Assembly: GCF_001956215.1 (NCBI RefSeq)
Contig: NZ_MRTQ01000005.1
Span: forward strand, 124,001-188,000
Reading direction: 5' to 3'
Source of the DNA: Paenibacillus sp. FSL R5-0490
GTDB taxonomy: Bacteria; Bacillota; Bacilli; Bacillales; Cytobacillaceae
DNA length: 64,000 nt
Both the position numbers and the translations under genes were made by a program. The notes beneath the pieces were generated by a model. It was not told the DNA's origin and searched no databases. It saw only the letters and a list, made by a program, of their open reading frames with translations. Below, one piece after another: positions 55,940 through 64,000 of this stretch (positions are counted from its first letter, which is position 1; every line of letters begins with the position of its first letter).

Positions 55940-56971
55940 TTGGTTTTTGATATTTGGAACAGAATTAAAGCGAAAAGTTTTGCTCCTATTTACTTATTAT
56001 ACGGAACAGAACCTTATCTTATAAACGAAACGAAGCAGCTTCTGATCAGCAATGTGCTAAGTGAAGAAGAAGCTGATTTTAATTTATCCTCTTATGACCT
56101 TGAGGAAACCCCCATTGATACAGCGCTTGAAGATGCTGAGACATTTCCTTTTATGGGTGAAAGAAGACTGATCTTTTTACATAACCCGGTTTTTTTAACG
56201 TCAGAGAAATCGAAAGCTAAACAGGAGCATAACCTGGCTAAGCTTGAAGCCTATATTAAAGAGCCTGCCCCATATTCAGTGGTGGTATTTTCCTCATCGG
56301 CAGAAAAACTCGATGATCGTAAAAAAATAACCAAACAATTGAAAAAAACGGCTGCAGTACTTGAAGCCAAGAAATTAAATGAAGGGGAATTGAAAGCCTG
56401 GATCAGGGAACGTGCAGCATTGAACGGTGTGCAGATTGATGAATCGGCTGTTGAGCTGATTTTAACATTGGCAGGCGCCAACCTGTTTATTCTGACCAAC
56501 GAGATCGATAAATTAGCCCTATATGCGAATGACACAAAGCGGATAGATGAACAGATGGCAGAAAAAATGGTATCACGGTCTTTAGAGCAAAACATTTTTT
56601 CCCTTGTGGATAAGGTGGTTCACCGCAAAATAGAAGAGGCCCTGAGAATTTATTATGATTTATTAAAGCAAAATGAAGAGCCCATTAAGATTTTATCTGT
56701 TATTACAGGGCAGTTCAGATTGATTTATCAGGTGAAGGAGCTTGCCAGGAGAGGCTACGGCCAGCAGCAGATTGCCGGCTATTTAAAGATTCATCCTTTC
56801 CGGGTAAAGCTGGCGGCCGGACAGGCCCAGCTGTTTGCAGACGAAGAACTGGCAGCGATCATAAGCTTGCTTGCTGATGCAGATTACCAAATGAAAACAG
56901 GAGGCATGAATAAAACCATGCTGATTGAAATGTTCCTGTTTCGTCTGCAAAGTCAGGCACTCAGAAAATAG
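55940..56971 (+). CDS. holA: DNA polymerase III subunit delta (YqeN)
   Basis: Clamp-loader subunit that opens the beta ring. The 343-residue product has the AAA+-like N-domain beginning FAPIYLLYGTEPYLINE, then the lid and collar domains (ANLFILTNEIDKLALY; KILSVITGQFRLIY). GGAGAGAA supports the TTG at 55940, giving a length close to B. subtilis YqeN; the ATG-like frame from 55919 is less likely. An intergenic repeat follows its stop. Confidence 0.93.
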   Translation: MVFDIWNRIKAKSFAPIYLLYGTEPYLINETKQLLISNVLSEEEADFNLSSYDLEETPIDTALEDAETFPFMGERRLIFLHNPVFLTSEKSKAKQEHNLAKLEAYIKEPAPYSVVVFSSSAEKLDDRKKITKQLKKTAAVLEAKKLNEGELKAWIRERAALNGVQIDESAVELILTLAGANLFILTNEIDKLALYANDTKRIDEQMAEKMVSRSLEQNIFSLVDKVVHRKIEEALRIYYDLLKQNEEPIKILSVITGQFRLIYQVKELARRGYGQQQIAGYLKIHPFRVKLAAGQAQLFADEELAAIISLLADADYQMKTGGMNKTMLIEMFLFRLQSQALRK

Positions 56972-57391
56972 AAAAGCGGAAGCGCCTTGCCCGCGAAGGA
57001 ACGCAGACTAAGAACGCCACGTCCTCCCAAAAGCTGCCGCTTTCGGTCGTGCGATGTATCGCTGCCGTAGCTTTCCTTGTCCTGTGGCAACGTCTGCATG
57101 ACCCGCGTCCTCCCAAAAGCTGTCGCTTTTGGTTGTGCGATGTTTATGCTGACGAAGCCTTCCTTGTCCTGCGGGCCTCAAGCACAAGACGAGCCTCACG
57201 GAAAGGCGTTCTTTGCCTTTTTGGGGGGATTGCCCGAAATGTGGAGGCGACTGCTCAGGGACGACAAGCATAAGACGAGTCCTGCAAGAAGGTGTTCTTT
57301 CTGGAAGGGATTGGCTTATATCTCGAGTCCCTAGGAGCCGAAACAAGCCAAGCTTGTGACCTCGAGGGGGTAGGCTGCTTGCGCTAGACAG
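56970..57391 (-). repeat. Bacillus intergenic repeat element, long form
   Basis: Ends read GAAAAGCGGAAGCGCC (left) and GGCTGCTTGCGCTAGACA (right): terminal segments of a repeat family whose other orientation runs from TGTCTAGC to GCTTTTC. Inside is an imperfect direct duplication: 57020-57087 and 57106-57174 both start CGTCCTCCCAAAAGCTG and end CCTTGTCCTG(T/C)GG. No transposase or supported gene is present. Confidence 0.7.
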
Positions 57392-57426
57392 TTCTCGAAG
57401 TACAAAGTTATAAATTCTGATTACAT

Positions 57427-57462
57427 AAAAAAAGCGGTCCGCAATTTGGACCGCTTTTTTAT
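57427..57462. terminator. bidirectional terminator between holA region and rpsT
   Basis: AAAAGCGGTCC and GGACCGCTTTT form an 11-bp stem with A and T runs. Confidence 0.88.
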
Positions 57463-57493
57463 GTAAAATAAAAGGCTATCCCTTAAGATAGCC
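57463..57493 (-). terminator. terminator of rpsT
   Basis: On the minus strand GGCTATC and GATAGCC with a short loop, then TTTTATTTT. Confidence 0.82.
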
Positions 57494-57507
57494 GATATCT
57501 TTAAACA

Positions 57508-57774
57508 TTACGCATTTAAAGAGTTCATTTTTTTCATTAAACGAGACTTTTTACGGGCAGCAGCATTTTTGTGGATAAGACCTTTTGCAGCAGCTTTGTC
57601 CAGTTTACGAGCAGCATCAGCGAAAGATGCAGTTGCAGCAGTAGAATCGTTGTTTACGATTGCAGCATCAACCTTTTTAACAGCTGTACGCATTGCTGAT
57701 TTAACAGTAGCATTTTGAGCGTTGCGAGCTTCGCTAGTTTTAACACGCTTGATAGCAGATTTAATGTTTGGCAT
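57508..57774 (-). CDS. rpsT: 30S ribosomal protein S20
   Basis: Primary 16S rRNA-binding protein. The 88-residue product is Ala/Lys-rich and helical, starting [20 protein letters not shown] and ending [21 protein letters not shown] precedes the ATG at 57774; a 15-residue upstream extension lacks a site. It is divergent from gpr. Confidence 0.98.
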   Translation of the reverse strand: MPNIKSAIKRVKTSEARNAQNATVKSAMRTAVKKVDAAIVNNDSTAATASFADAARKLDKAAAKGLIHKNAAARKKSRLMKKMNSLNA

Positions 57775-58034
57775 TCCATTCACCTCCTGAAAAAGCATCG
57801 AGATTCTATAACTCGACATTCACGTTCATTAACAAATTCAGAACAAGTGATATTTTATCAAATACGGGGGCATAATGCAATACTCTGTACTTAAAATTAC
57901 TGAAGGATAATTCGGGAAGTTCATTCTTTTTCTGCATGTTTTTAAATTTTAAAGGCAAAGATAGTATATATCTGAATTTTAGTAATTTGTCTGTTATTTT
58001 CCAACCTAATAAGCTGAGATTGTGAGGGATACAT

Positions 58035-59168
58035 GTGAAGGAATCAATAGATTTAAGCCAGTACTCAGTTCGAACGGATCTTGCCATTGAAGCCAGGGAA
58101 ATGGTGATTTCCGGCAGGCAGAAAGACAATGACAATGTTCAAGGGCAGGAGAATCTTTCCCAAATTGAAGGTGTCATAATTAAAGAAAAAGAAGAAAACG
58201 ATATTAAAATTTCCTTTGTTGAAGTAACAAAGGAAGGAGCAGAAGCATTAGGGAAAAAAGAGGGCAAATACCTGACCCTCGAAGTGACGGGCATACGCCA
58301 GCAGGATACGGAGCTTCAGCACAAAGTGGAGACTGTATTTGCAAGTGAATTCTCCCAATTTATAAAGCAGCTGGGCATTAATGAAGATGCATCCTGTTTA
58401 ATTGTCGGACTGGGCAATTGGAATGTCACTCCCGATGCATTGGGACCGCAAGTCTGCGAAAATCTGCTTATTACAAGACATCTCTATCAGCTCCAGCCTG
58501 AAAGCGTAGAAGAAGGCTACAGGCCGGTAAGTGCTATTTCTCCAGGGGTGATGGGCCTGACAGGAATTGAAACAAGTGACATTATTCATGGCATTGTTGA
58601 AAAAACAAAGCCCGACTTTGTCATTGCGATCGACGCTCTTGCTTCCCGATCAATTGAAAGAGTCAATTCTACCATTCAAATTTCGGATACAGGGATTCAC
58701 CCTGGTTCTGGTGTGGGGAATAAACGAAAAGAAATCAGTAAGGAAACTTTAGGAATACCTGTCATAGCGATTGGCATCCCAACAGTTGTCGATGCCGTAT
58801 CCATAACAAGCGATACAATTGATTACATCCTGAAGCATTTCGGCAAGGAAATGAAAGAAGGCGGCCGTCCATCGCGTGCTTTGGCTCCTGCAGGAATGAC
58901 TTTTGGAGAGAAGAAAAAGCTGACAGATGAGGACCTCCCGGAAGAGCATCATAGAAAAACCTTTCTTGGCATGATCGGAACCTTGCCTGAAGAGGAGAAG
59001 CGAAAGCTTATTTATGAAGTTCTGTCTCCTTTGGGACACAACCTTATGGTGACACCAAAGGAAGTGGATGTATTTATTGAAGATATGTCCAACTTAATTG
59101 CCAACGGCTTGAACGCAGCGCTCCACCAGAAAGTGAATCAGGATAATGCCGGATTTTATACAAGATAG
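58035..59168 (+). CDS. gpr: GPR endopeptidase (spore protease)
   Basis: Degrades small acid-soluble spore proteins in germination. The 377-residue zymogen has the N-terminal pro-region with [11 protein letters not shown], where self-cleavage occurs, and the conserved core [13 protein letters not shown] segment ([11 protein letters not shown]), [13 protein letters not shown] and [11 protein letters not shown]. Both Asp residues needed in this aspartic-protease-related family are plausible here. GTG start with GTGAGGG. spoIIP follows. Confidence 0.96.
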   Translation: MKESIDLSQYSVRTDLAIEAREMVISGRQKDNDNVQGQENLSQIEGVIIKEKEENDIKISFVEVTKEGAEALGKKEGKYLTLEVTGIRQQDTELQHKVETVFASEFSQFIKQLGINEDASCLIVGLGNWNVTPDALGPQVCENLLITRHLYQLQPESVEEGYRPVSAISPGVMGLTGIETSDIIHGIVEKTKPDFVIAIDALASRSIERVNSTIQISDTGIHPGSGVGNKRKEISKETLGIPVIAIGIPTVVDAVSITSDTIDYILKHFGKEMKEGGRPSRALAPAGMTFGEKKKLTDEDLPEEHHRKTFLGMIGTLPEEEKRKLIYEVLSPLGHNLMVTPKEVDVFIEDMSNLIANGLNAALHQKVNQDNAGFYTR

Positions 59169-59237
59169 AAAATATCCTGTTCTATCTTCTCTAGCAAAGT
59201 CATAACATTTACTAGACTAGCAAGGAGAGGTGGAACA

Positions 59238-60443
59238 ATGAAACCTTTTAAAACGAACGGACTTGTAGTAACTATCCAAGGGACAAGCCTGCTTAAGGCT
59301 ATTGGCGGATTTCTGCTTTTTCTATTTATGATATTTTCCATAAGCGGAGCATTGACTTCTTTAAAGCCTGAATACCGAATCAGTTCTTCTTCAGTAAACT
59401 CTGCCGCGAACAGCCTGACAGGAGAAATGCTTTATCGTTTTCTCGGATGGGAGAATCACTCATTTCTCCAGGGAGTTTCTGAAAGCACTTCTCCCCCGGG
59501 CTTTGCCAATTTAATTTTTAAGCTATCCACAAATGTCAATTTGGATGATCCCAGAAGTCTTCTGGGAAGGGAGCTTCCTTTTTTCTCGATTTATGACAGT
59601 AAAATCCTGGTTGCAGGTGAAGGAACAGATTATACAAACATGCCTGTAGAATCTTCTCCGCCTTTAGAAGTTCTTATGGCCGAACAGGAGGCAGCCCTGC
59701 AAAACACCGAAGGTCTTGAGCAGTCTGGAGATAAAAAACAATCAAATGCCCCGCCGGTGTCAACAGGAGATAAAAAACCTGTCTATGTATACTTTTCGCA
59801 TAATACTGAATCCTATCTTCCGTATCTGAAGGGTGTCACCAACCCTGATGCGGCCTACCATTCAAAAATTAATATTACTAAAATCGGTGATAAGCTTAAG
59901 GAAGAGATGGAGAGTAAAGGGATCGGGACCTTTGTGGATAAAACGGATATTCAGGGGAATTTAAACAAAAAGGGCTTAACATATGGTCGCTCCTATCAGG
60001 AATCCAGAGAGGTAGTCCAGGCAGCAATCACTTCCAATCGGGATCTGGCTTATTTAATCGATATTCACCGTGATTCAAAAAGAAAAAAAGATACTACAAA
60101 AGAAATTAACGGAGAGTCTTATGCCAAGCTGGCTTTTATTATTGGAGGAAATAATCCGAATTACGAAAAGAACTTAAAATTTGCAAAAGAACTGCATGAT
60201 AGACTGAGCGTCAAGTACAAAGGATTAAGCAGAGGAATAATGAAAAAAGAAGGCGCAGGGACAAATGGCAACTTCAATCAGGATTTATCAGGCAATGCAA
60301 TACTCATTGAGTTTGGGGGAGTCGATAATACGTTTGAGGAGTTAAACCGATCGGCCGAAGCACTCGCGGAAGTGTTCAGTGAATATTATTGGCAGGCCGA
60401 GGAAGTGAATTCACCGGCTGGCGGTGAGTCAGAAAAGAAATAG
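59238..60443 (+). CDS. spoIIP: stage II sporulation protein P
   Basis: Peptidoglycan hydrolase (amidase and endopeptidase) that works with SpoIID in engulfment. The 401-residue protein has one N-terminal span (about 19-40), a variable linker and the Spore_II_P domain (VYVYFSHNTESYLPYL; LIDIHRDSKRK; ILIEFGGVDNT) whose His and Glu are putative metal ligands. AGAGGTGG precedes the ATG. Confidence 0.96.
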   Translation: MKPFKTNGLVVTIQGTSLLKAIGGFLLFLFMIFSISGALTSLKPEYRISSSSVNSAANSLTGEMLYRFLGWENHSFLQGVSESTSPPGFANLIFKLSTNVNLDDPRSLLGRELPFFSIYDSKILVAGEGTDYTNMPVESSPPLEVLMAEQEAALQNTEGLEQSGDKKQSNAPPVSTGDKKPVYVYFSHNTESYLPYLKGVTNPDAAYHSKINITKIGDKLKEEMESKGIGTFVDKTDIQGNLNKKGLTYGRSYQESREVVQAAITSNRDLAYLIDIHRDSKRKKDTTKEINGESYAKLAFIIGGNNPNYEKNLKFAKELHDRLSVKYKGLSRGIMKKEGAGTNGNFNQDLSGNAILIEFGGVDNTFEELNRSAEALAEVFSEYYWQAEEVNSPAGGESEKK

Positions 60444-60460
60444 TAATAGGATGATGCGGA

Positions 60461-60805
60461 ATGAAAATGTTTATGCTTAAAGCTCTTTTTCTGGCAGCGC
60501 TTATGTTTGTCTCAGTGCTATTCGGAATGCAGCAGGCAAATGAAGGAATTCACAGAATGAAGGGATTCCATGACGGGGATTTCAAAAGTGCCCTGACCAT
60601 AAATGAAACCAACGAAGGCGAAGTTCAGGCTTCTGTCCTTGGGAATGATGTGTCAAGCCATGATCTTCAGAAGAAAAGGGAAAAGCTTGAAGAAATGAAA
60701 GCATATAACTTCTTTTCATCCTTAGGAAAAAGCATATCCAATGGCATATCAGAGCTGACAGAAAAATCGGTCGCAATCATCACAGACTTAATAAAAGGGA
60801 AATAG
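60461..60805 (+). CDS. yqxA: YqxA family protein (DUF3679)
   Basis: A 114-residue protein with a signal-anchor-like start (MLKALFLAALMFVSVLFGMQQA) and a charged exterior part. The family is of unknown function and regularly follows spoIIP in Bacillus. GGATGATGCGG precedes the ATG. It ends at a terminator. Confidence 0.85.
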   Translation: MKMFMLKALFLAALMFVSVLFGMQQANEGIHRMKGFHDGDFKSALTINETNEGEVQASVLGNDVSSHDLQKKREKLEEMKAYNFFSSLGKSISNGISELTEKSVAIITDLIKGK

Positions 60806-60836
60806 GCTGCTCAGGTGGGCAGCCTTATTTTTTTGA
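60805..60836 (+). terminator. intrinsic terminator after yqxA
   Basis: GGCTGC and GCAGCC arms, then TTATTTTTTT. Confidence 0.85.
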
Positions 60837-60934
60837 AAATCAGCGGCTTAAAGCTTAGCATTGAATCTTCACAAACCTACTGATATAATCAAAAATAGTG
60901 TATAAACTAAAAGGACTATTTTAAAATTGACCAC

Positions 60935-60976
60935 ACTTAGCTCCAGGCGCCTGTTACTAGGCGCTTGCGCTTTTCT
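60935..60976 (+). repeat. short form of the intergenic repeat upstream of lepA
   Basis: ACTTAGCTCCAGGCGCC on the left and GGCGCTTGCGCTTTTC on the right: both terminal segments of the repeat family with almost no interior. It forms a GC-rich hairpin (GGCGCC.../GGCGC) just before the lepA start. Confidence 0.6.
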
Positions 60977-61001
60977 ATAGTAGGAGTTGAAATAATAAAC
61001 A

Positions 61002-62837
61002 ATGAACAGAGAAGAGAAACTGAAAAGGCAAGAGAAAATAAGGAATTTTTCGATCATCGCCCATATTGACCATGGTAAATCGACTTTGGCCGATAGAATT
61101 CTTGAAAAAACCAATGCGCTGACTTCACGCGAAATGAAGGACCAGCTCCTAGATTCCATGGATCTTGAAAGGGAGCGCGGCATTACGATCAAGCTGAATT
61201 CCGTTCAGTTAAAATATAAAGCGAAAGATGGTGAAATATACACTTTCCACTTAATAGATACGCCGGGACACGTCGATTTTACATATGAAGTATCCCGAAG
61301 CCTTGCAGCATGTGAAGGAGCCATTCTGGTTGTGGATGCAGCTCAGGGTATTGAAGCGCAAACCCTTGCCAATGTTTATCTGGCCCTGGATAACGATCTT
61401 GAGATTCTTCCAATTATTAATAAGATCGACCTGCCAAGTGCGGATCCGGAAAGGGTTCGAAATGAGATCGAAGAAGTTATCGGCCTGGATGCATCTGAAG
61501 CAGTACTGGCTTCAGCAAAGGCTGGAATTGGAATAGAAGAAATTCTTGAACAGGTCGTTGAAAAAGTTCCTGCTCCAGTAGGGGATCCGGAAGCCCCATT
61601 AAAGGCTCTTATATTTGATTCCCTTTATGATGCCTACCGCGGTGTAGTAGCCTATATACGTGTGGTTGAGGGTACGGTAAAAGTAGGGGATAAAATTAAA
61701 ATGATGGCAACCGGCAAAGAGTTTGAAGTCACTGAGGTTGGTGTGTTTACCCCAAAATCAACGCCCTTGCCTGAATTGTCCGTTGGAGACGTAGGGTTTT
61801 TGACTGCTGCAATCAAAAATGTTGGTGATACACGTGTGGGTGATACCATTACAAGCGCGAAAAACAGTGCTTCAGAAGCTCTTCCTGGATACAGAAAGAT
61901 GAACCCGATGGTTTATTGCGGACTTTATCCAATTGATAGCGCCAAGTTCAATGACCTGCGTGAAGCGCTTGAAAAGCTGGAGCTGAATGATTCCGCCCTT
62001 CAGTTTGAACCGGAAACTTCACAGGCACTCGGATTTGGATTCCGCTGCGGTTTCCTTGGATTGCTTCACATGGAAATTATCCAGGAGCGCATTGAGCGCG
62101 AATTCAAAATAGATTTGATTACAACAGCACCTAGTGTTATCTATGATGTTATCCTGACAGATGGCACTGAGGTTAAAGTAGATAACCCATCCAATATGCC
62201 TGATCCTCAAAAAATTGACCGTGTTGAAGAACCTTATGTAAAAGCTACAATGATGGCCCCAAATGATTATGTGGGAGCCATTATGGAACTTTGCCAGCAA
62301 AAACGCGGCATCTTTATTGATATGCAATACATGGATGAAACCAGAGTAAATATTATATATGAGATTCCTTTATCGGAAATTGTTTATGATTTCTTTGATC
62401 AGCTGAAATCCAATACAAAAGGATATGCTTCTTTTGATTATGAATTAATTGGATATAAGCCATCAAAACTTGTTAAGATGGATATTCTGTTAAATGCAGA
62501 AAAGGTAGACGCATTGAGCTTCATCGTTCATAAGGATTTTGCTTATGAAAGAGGAAAAGTAATCGTTGAGAAGTTAAAAGAGCTAATTCCCCGTCAGCAG
62601 TTTGAGGTTCCTATTCAAGCTGCGATCGGCCAGAAAATTGTAGCCCGCTCAACCATTAAAGCCATCCGCAAAAATGTATTGGCTAAATGTTACGGCGGAG
62701 ACATTTCCCGTAAGCGTAAATTATTGGAGAAGCAGAAAGAAGGTAAAAAGCGGATGAAGCAGGTTGGTTCTGTTGAAGTTCCGCAGGAAGCTTTCATGGC
62801 CGTTTTGAAGATGGACGATAACACCCCTAAAAAGTAA
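61002..62837 (+). CDS. lepA: elongation factor 4 (LepA)
   Basis: Translational GTPase that acts on stalled or assembling ribosomes. The 611-residue product has G1 AHIDHGKST (near residue 18), G3 DTPGHVDF (near 85), G4 NKIDLPSA, then EF-G-like domains and the LepA-specific C-terminal domain ([15 protein letters not shown]). The only ribosome-like site (TAGGAG at 60981) is 15 bases before the ATG, wider than usual. The N-terminus otherwise matches the family. Confidence 0.96.
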   Translation: MNREEKLKRQEKIRNFSIIAHIDHGKSTLADRILEKTNALTSREMKDQLLDSMDLERERGITIKLNSVQLKYKAKDGEIYTFHLIDTPGHVDFTYEVSRSLAACEGAILVVDAAQGIEAQTLANVYLALDNDLEILPIINKIDLPSADPERVRNEIEEVIGLDASEAVLASAKAGIGIEEILEQVVEKVPAPVGDPEAPLKALIFDSLYDAYRGVVAYIRVVEGTVKVGDKIKMMATGKEFEVTEVGVFTPKSTPLPELSVGDVGFLTAAIKNVGDTRVGDTITSAKNSASEALPGYRKMNPMVYCGLYPIDSAKFNDLREALEKLELNDSALQFEPETSQALGFGFRCGFLGLLHMEIIQERIEREFKIDLITTAPSVIYDVILTDGTEVKVDNPSNMPDPQKIDRVEEPYVKATMMAPNDYVGAIMELCQQKRGIFIDMQYMDETRVNIIYEIPLSEIVYDFFDQLKSNTKGYASFDYELIGYKPSKLVKMDILLNAEKVDALSFIVHKDFAYERGKVIVEKLKELIPRQQFEVPIQAAIGQKIVARSTIKAIRKNVLAKCYGGDISRKRKLLEKQKEGKKRMKQVGSVEVPQEAFMAVLKMDDNTPKK

Positions 62838-62854
62838 AATATTTGATTTGTTTT

Positions 62855-62905
62855 AAGAGGTTAGATATGCTGTCATAATAATAACAGCACTAGCCTCTTT
62901 TTATT
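62855..62905 (+). terminator. intrinsic terminator after lepA
   Basis: AAGAGG...TAG and CTAGCCTCTTT pair, with an inner GCTGT/ACAGC hairpin, then TTTTTATTT. Confidence 0.82.
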
Positions 62906-62950
62906 TAGGAAACTCTGTATATTGATTGAATGATGAAAGTAGTGAAATAA

Positions 62951-64000
62951 ATGATTAAAGCAGCTTATATACACATCCCCTTTTGTGAACATATCTGCCA
63001 TTACTGTGATTTTAATAAAGTATATTTGAAGAACCAGCCGGTTAGAGAATACCTTGACTCTCTTGATAAAGAGATGGATCTTGCTTTGAAAGAAACACCA
63101 GCATCGCGCCTGGACTCTATCTTTGTAGGAGGCGGGACACCCACTGCGCTGAATGGGAAACAGCTTGAACAGCTTTGCAGCACAATTAATCGTCAGCTGC
63201 CCTACGACTCTTCCACAGAATATACATTTGAAGCTAATCCGGGAGATCTCTCTAAGGAAAAGCTTCAAATATTGCATGATGCCGGAGTCAACAGGCTCAG
63301 CTTTGGTGTCCAGACCTTCAACGATGAACTCTTAAAAAAAATTGGAAGGTCACACCGGGCAAAAGATGTTTTTCAGTCAATTGAAGCTGCAAAACAAGTA
63401 GGTTTCGATAACATCAGCATCGATCTGATATACAGTCTTCCCGGTCAGACACTTCAGGACTTTAAAGATACACTTGAAACATCATTTACATTGGATATTG
63501 TTCATTATTCGGGCTATTCTCTGATCATTGAGCCCAAGACGGTATTCTATAATCTGATGAGAAGAGGGAAACTGCCGACACCAGGAGAAGATGTGGAAGC
63601 TGAAATGTATGACTTATTGATGGAGCAAATGGACAAACATGGATTTGCCCAATATGAAATCAGCAATTTTGCCAAGCCTGGCTATGAGAGCCGGCATAAC
63701 ATCACTTATTGGGATAACGAATGGTACTTCGGCTTTGGAGCAGGTGCGCATGGCTATGTTAATGGGCTTCGCCGTTCAAACCACGGACCCCTGAAAAAAT
63801 ATATGGAGCCAATTGAAAAGGGCCAGCTCCCGATCCTCGAAGAACATAAGGTGCCCCTTGAAGAACAGATGGAAGAGGAAATGTTTCTTGGGCTGAGAAA
63901 AACTGAAGGTGTCTCAATTAGTCGTTTTAAAGAGAAATTTGGCAAAAACCCGCTGGAGCATTTTGAAGTTCAGATTAAACAGCACTCCGAAAAAAAATTA
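62951..64000 (+). CDS. hemW: radical SAM heme chaperone HemW (HemN-like), partial at 3' end
   Basis: Radical SAM protein related to coproporphyrinogen dehydrogenase; HemW binds and transfers heme. 350 codons are present without a stop, the frame running off the window. The radical SAM motif is CEHICHYC (Cys 12, 16, 19), followed by GGGTPTALN (near 58), EANPGDL and LSFGVQTFND. The motif CxxxCxxC directly followed by Asp, lacking the extra Cys of true HemN (CxxxCxxCxC), supports HemW. The ATG at 62951 has only a weak ribosome site. It is placed after lepA as in B. subtilis. Confidence 0.93.
   Translation, partial: MIKAAYIHIPFCEHICHYCDFNKVYLKNQPVREYLDSLDKEMDLALKETPASRLDSIFVGGGTPTALNGKQLEQLCSTINRQLPYDSSTEYTFEANPGDLSKEKLQILHDAGVNRLSFGVQTFNDELLKKIGRSHRAKDVFQSIEAAKQVGFDNISIDLIYSLPGQTLQDFKDTLETSFTLDIVHYSGYSLIIEPKTVFYNLMRRGKLPTPGEDVEAEMYDLLMEQMDKHGFAQYEISNFAKPGYESRHNITYWDNEWYFGFGAGAHGYVNGLRRSNHGPLKKYMEPIEKGQLPILEEHKVPLEEQMEEEMFLGLRKTEGVSISRFKEKFGKNPLEHFEVQIKQHSEKKL

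Noticed and set aside
57049-57346. Overlapping open frames on both strands after holA
   Set aside because: They lie wholly inside the intergenic repeat, overlap one another on both strands, and lack ribosome sites.

Overview
The window is an ordinary chromosomal stretch from a low-GC, endospore-forming, competence-gene-bearing member of the Bacillaceae. Gene content and order follow the Bacillus subtilis relA-to-hemW (hemN) region closely. Intact sigK, gpr, spoIIP, sda, rsfA-type and yjcZ-type genes show a sporulator. The sequence alone does not fix the genus; a Cytobacillus/Mesobacillus-like organism is a reasonable guess.

Layout. (1) 1-12580: relA-dtd, a convergent SH3-repeat amidase (yrvJ), a His-type T-box with hisS-aspS, 6S RNA, tcdA, an rsfA-type regulator on the minus strand, and an ABC transporter pair. 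(2) 12577-20860: rarA (minus), then a yczE-like membrane gene overlapping cymR, iscS-mnmA (thiolation of tRNA U34), the TPR protein yrrB, and recD2. (3) 20860-27500: small genes, yrrD, yrzQ, yrrI, an Ala T-box with alaS, then ireB-ruvX-yrzB. (4) 27700-36160: mltG, a structured intergenic element, trmR-trhP1-trhP2 (5-methoxyuridine at tRNA U34), udk, greA, pbpI and yrrS. (5) 36180-45110: yrzA, mtnN, yrhC, a cluster of very small ORFs including yrzI, uninterrupted sigK, a lipoprotein, a small CxxC-type protein, a YjcZ-type peptide, an M3 peptidase, pssA and psd divergently placed, and sda. (6) 45200-64000: a DnaA-box cluster, then yqeG-yqeH-aroE-yhbY-nadD-yqeK-rsfS-yqeM, comER, comEA-comEB-comEC, yqzM, holA, an intergenic repeat element, rpsT, gpr, spoIIP, yqxA, lepA, and hemW running off the end.

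Functional themes are translation and tRNA maturation (aminoacyl-tRNA synthetases, Dtd, TcdA, MnmA, TrmR/TrhP, ribosome-assembly factors), envelope growth (MltG, PbpI, YrvJ, phospholipid synthesis), sporulation control and competence. Regulation visible in the DNA includes two T-box leaders, 6S RNA, DnaA boxes near sda, a terminator hairpin that carries the pbpI ribosome-binding site, and many intrinsic terminators.

The least explained parts are the micro-ORF cluster at 37760-38622, with a ribosome-site-sequestering inverted repeat and tandem terminators inside it, the multibranched T-tailed element at 28942-29036, and members of an intergenic repeat family whose short forms sit in the hisS leader and upstream of lepA. 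No tRNA genes, rRNA, CRISPR arrays, prophage or complete insertion sequences were seen.
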